DNA from: Rugamonas apoptosis | GTDB taxonomy: Bacteria > Pseudomonadota > Gammaproteobacteria > Burkholderiales > Burkholderiaceae_D | Direction of reading: 5' to 3' | Assembly: GCF_014042355.1 (NCBI RefSeq) | Contig: NZ_JACEZU010000002.1 | Coordinates: 186,001 to 250,000, forward strand | DNA length: 64,000 nucleotides | Part shown: one piece after another, positions 61,633-64,000 of the stretch | Layout: the number at the start of each line of letters is the position of its first letter | How positions within the stretch are numbered: position 1 is the stretch's first letter | Notes under the pieces: model-generated | Seen by the model: the letters and a program-made list of their open reading frames with translations, nothing else | The model's database searches: none | Told to the model about the DNA's origin: nothing | Translations under genes and position numbers: made by a program

Positions 61633-62943
61633 ATGGAAAATCCTACCCAATTCGTCCAATGGCTGCGTTCCGTCGCGCCCTACATCCACGCCTTCCGTGG
61701 CAAGACCTTCGTGGTTGCCTTCCCTGGTGAGCTGGTCGCCGCCGGCGCCCTGCAGGTGCTGGCGCACGACCTGTCGCTGCTGCACGCGCTCGACATCAAC
61801 GTCACCGTGGTCTACGGTTCGCGCCCCCAAGTGGCCGAGCAACTGGCCTTACGCAACGTGGAAGGCCGCTTCCACAACGGCATACGCATCACCGATCCGG
61901 CCGCCATGGAATGCGCCAAGGAAGCGGCCGGCGAATTGCGTCTGGACATCGAGGCCGCCTTCAGCCAGGGCCTACCCAACACGCCCATGGCGCACGCAGC
62001 AATTCGTATCATTTCCGGCAACTTCATCACAGCCCGTCCGCTGGGCGTGATCGATGGCGTCGACCTCGAAATGACGGGCATCACCCGCAAGGTCGATGCG
62101 GAAACCATTCATTCCATCCTCGGCTCGGACGGCCTGGTGCTGCTGTCGCCGCTGGGTTTCTCGCCCACCGGCGAAGCGTTCAACCTGACCATGGAAGACG
62201 TGGCCTGCAGCGCCGCCATCGCCCTGCACGCCGACAAACTGATCTTCATCACCGAAACGGAGATGATGACCGACGCCGGCGGCACGGAAATCCGCGAACT
62301 GTCCTCGCACCAGGCCCAGGCCGTGCTGCAAGCCGGTTTCCTGCCCGACGCCACCGCGTTCTACCTCAAACACTGCGTCAAGGCGTCCGAAAACGGCGTC
62401 GAGCGCTCGCACATCGTGCCGTTCGCCATGGACGGCTCGGCCCTGCTGGAACTGTTTACCCACGATGGCGTGGGCACCATGATCAGCCATGAGAACCTGG
62501 AAAGCCTGCGCCAGGCCACCATCGAGGACGTGGGCGGCATCATCAAGCTGATCGAACCGCTGGAGGCGGACGGCACGCTGGTCAAGCGCGGCCGCGAACT
62601 GATCGAACGGGAAATCGACTACTTCTCCGTGATCGAGCACGATGGCGTGATCTTCGGTTGCGCCGCCCTGTACCCGTTCCCGGAACAGAAGATGGCGGAA
62701 ATGGCATGCCTGACCGTCAACCCGGAAGTGCAGGCCCAGGGCGACGGCGAGCGCATTCTCAAGCACATGGAGAACCGCGCGCGCGCCATCGGCCTGACCA
62801 AACTGTTCGTGCTCACCACCCGCACCTCGCACTGGTTCCAGAAGCGTGGCTTCGTACCGGCCACCGTGGATGCGCTGCCGAAAGACCGTCAGCGCATGTA
62901 TAACTGGCAGCGCAAATCCCAGGTGCTGATTAAGTCTTTATAA
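61633..62943 (+). CDS. argA: Amino-acid N-acetyltransferase (N-acetylglutamate synthase)
   Basis: A 436-residue ArgA: an N-terminal amino-acid-kinase-like domain ([53 protein letters not shown]) that binds arginine, and a C-terminal GNAT domain ([43 protein letters not shown]). It makes N-acetylglutamate, the first step of arginine synthesis. The start is the ATG at 61633; an in-frame ATG at 61624 is the alternative. The yggX gene follows 35 bases later. Confidence 0.95.
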   Translation: MENPTQFVQWLRSVAPYIHAFRGKTFVVAFPGELVAAGALQVLAHDLSLLHALDINVTVVYGSRPQVAEQLALRNVEGRFHNGIRITDPAAMECAKEAAGELRLDIEAAFSQGLPNTPMAHAAIRIISGNFITARPLGVIDGVDLEMTGITRKVDAETIHSILGSDGLVLLSPLGFSPTGEAFNLTMEDVACSAAIALHADKLIFITETEMMTDAGGTEIRELSSHQAQAVLQAGFLPDATAFYLKHCVKASENGVERSHIVPFAMDGSALLELFTHDGVGTMISHENLESLRQATIEDVGGIIKLIEPLEADGTLVKRGRELIEREIDYFSVIEHDGVIFGCAALYPFPEQKMAEMACLTVNPEVQAQGDGERILKHMENRARAIGLTKLFVLTTRTSHWFQKRGFVPATVDALPKDRQRMYNWQRKSQVLIKSL

Positions 62944-62978
62944 TCCTCATTTTCCTTACCGCTTTAGGAGCAACTCAG

Positions 62979-63251
62979 ATGGCCCGCACCGTGCATTGCA
63001 TCAAACTCAACAAAGAAGCCGAAGGGCTGGATTTCCCGCCGTATCCTGGCGAGTTGGGCAAGAAGATCTATGAATCCGTCTCGAAAGAAGCCTGGGCCGC
63101 CTGGCTCAAGCACCAGACCATGCTGGTCAATGAAAACCGCCTGAACCTGGCCGACCAGCGCGCGCGCAAATACCTGGCCACGCAGATGGAAAAGCATTTC
63201 TTCGGTGATGGCGCCGATGCGGCCCAAGGTTACGTGCCGCCGACGGAATAA
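62979..63251 (+). CDS. yggX: Oxidative damage protection protein (YggX family)
   Basis: A 90-residue protein: [62 protein letters not shown]. YggX proteins bind iron and protect Fe-S clusters from oxidation. A strong AGGAGC site is 10 bases before the ATG. It lies behind argA on the same strand. Confidence 0.95.
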   Translation: MARTVHCIKLNKEAEGLDFPPYPGELGKKIYESVSKEAWAAWLKHQTMLVNENRLNLADQRARKYLATQMEKHFFGDGADAAQGYVPPTE

Positions 63252-63339
63252 GGCGAACATGGGCGCATCCGGGTCCGGTACGCCGGCCCGGCCCGCCTCG
63301 CCAGAATCTGGCTGAACTGAGTGAACTGAGTGAATTTGC

Positions 63340-63732
63340 TTACATGGCCTTGCACTGGCGCAGTTCGCAGCGGGCCATGAACACCTTGCCGTTATCGCAA
63401 GCCATGCGATAGATTTCCACCGGGCCCGGCGCGCTGATCAGCCCCGCCCCCAGGCCGCCCACGCACTCGCGCTGGCGCGCCAAGCGTTCCACCGTGGTCG
63501 ACGACACGCCGGCCTGGAACGGCACCTTTTCGATTTCCACTCCATCGACCCGCACCAGCGGTGTGCCGTCGGCCGCCACCGTGCGTGGCGCCGGCTGACG
63601 CGCGGCTGCCACTTGGGCCGCGGCGGCGGCTTCGGCCTCGTCGCGCGCGCGCGAAGGCAGCCAGGAACAGGCGCCCAACAACAAACTGCTCAGCAAACTG
63701 CAGGACAACAGCACGGCTAACGATGGTTTCAT
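63340..63732 (-). CDS. Small lipoprotein, unknown function
   Basis: A 130-residue protein starting MKPSLAVLLSC at 63732 with a lipoprotein signal (SSLLLGAC). The mature part begins with an Ala/Glu-rich stretch, then VRVDGVEIEKVPFQAGVSSTTVERLARQREC, and ends with two Cys (MARCELRQCKAM). Not recognised; the adjacent gene is rpiA on the same strand, 106 bases upstream. Confidence 0.75.
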   Translation of the reverse strand: MKPSLAVLLSCSLLSSLLLGACSWLPSRARDEAEAAAAAQVAAARQPAPRTVAADGTPLVRVDGVEIEKVPFQAGVSSTTVERLARQRECVGGLGAGLISAPGPVEIYRMACDNGKVFMARCELRQCKAM

Positions 63733-63837
63733 GGGCAGGCTCGGCAAGGCGAAGGGATGGGATAGCAGGAGGTGAGGACCGGCGACCGGCGCGCGCGCCG
63801 CCGCGCACGCCCAGGCGGCGCGGCGGCGGCTGATGCC

Positions 63838-64000
63838 TTAGAAGGTCAGCTTGCGCACGCCTTCGGGCATGCCGAGCAGGCAGACGTTGGCGCCACGGGC
63901 AGCGAACAGGCCATTGGCCACCACGCCCACGATCTGGTTGATCTGTTGTTCCAGCGCCAGCGGGTCGGCGATGGCCAGGCCCAGCACGTCGATGATCTCG
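63838..64000 (-). CDS. rpiA: Ribose-5-phosphate isomerase A, C-terminal part (cut by window edge)
   Basis: The last 53 codons of Rpi[21 protein letters not shown], then [28 protein letters not shown] and the TAA stop at 63838. RpiA interconverts ribose 5-phosphate and ribulose 5-phosphate. The N-terminal part lies beyond the window. Confidence 0.93.
   Translation of the reverse strand, partial: EIIDVLGLAIADPLALEQQINQIVGVVANGLFAARGANVCLLGMPEGVRKLTF

Noticed and set aside
1..64000. CRISPR arrays, tRNA, rRNA or integron cassettes
   Set aside because: No regularly spaced repeats, cloverleaf-like sequences or attC-type sites were recognised.

Overview
The window has two parts that differ in base composition and gene content. 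Bases 1-33,827 form a mosaic, comparatively AT-rich accessory element. Bases 33,828-64,000 are GC-rich, densely packed chromosome of a beta-proteobacterium, most likely Oxalobacteraceae (Massilia/Janthinobacterium/Duganella-like). The family call rests on an argA and yggX pair divergent from hrpA, a DUF2844/DUF3443 pair, LexA-controlled imuA-imuB, a TonB receptor and rpiA at the right edge. The genus cannot be settled from the sequence alone.

The accessory part reads as the cargo side of a Tn7-like transposon. At the left edge a nearly complete TnsA endonuclease gene runs off the window on the minus strand. At the right edge three copies of a TAAAGTAGGCACC-type repeat lie just inside a terminal TGT/ACA. 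That end sits inside the reading frame of the host dnaE2 gene and cuts the SOS polymerase after about 335 codons, before its catalytic domain. The rest of host dnaE2 should lie beyond the left end, outside the window. The element itself carries a complete LexA-boxed imuA-imuB-dnaE2 operon (8,406-13,760). It therefore breaks the host translesion polymerase and brings an intact replacement whose sequence differs at the position equivalent to the insertion point. The host imuA-imuB operon (51,637-53,819) remains intact 17 kb to the right.

Other cargo, left to right: a DUF6471 DNA-binding-type protein divergent from tnsA; a large lipoprotein; a type III-like retron (PRTase-winged-helix effector, structured intergenic RNA, retron reverse transcriptase) next to a SRAP/YedK-HMCES protein; a two-TM protein with a small partner; the mutasome operon; a large two-gene system (helical-repeat protein plus a protein with a possible Mrr-like nuclease domain); an H-NS-like silencer; several small hypotheticals; a GNAT acetyltransferase; an HhH-GPD DNA glycosylase; a pair of proteins with HEPN motifs; and a run of eleven minus-strand genes (25.0-32.4 kb) with a minimal flagellin, lipoproteins and three HAD-like proteins. 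A regulator with four tandem Xre-type HTH domains sits next to the transposon end. DNA-repair and probable defence functions dominate.

The chromosomal part holds a TonB-dependent receptor, the DUF2844/DUF3443 pair, cpdB, a Sel1-repeat lipoprotein, an unusual CoaD-HD fusion, a DegP/DegQ protease with a two-component system, an Hsp20 gene divergent from an M61 peptidase across two apparent sigma-32 promoters, host imuAB, a membrane antiporter-type protein, a PHB-depolymerase-like esterase, a PRC-barrel protein, hrpA, argA, yggX, a small lipoprotein and the 3' end of rpiA. Two intergenic inverted-repeat elements flank the CoaD-HD gene.
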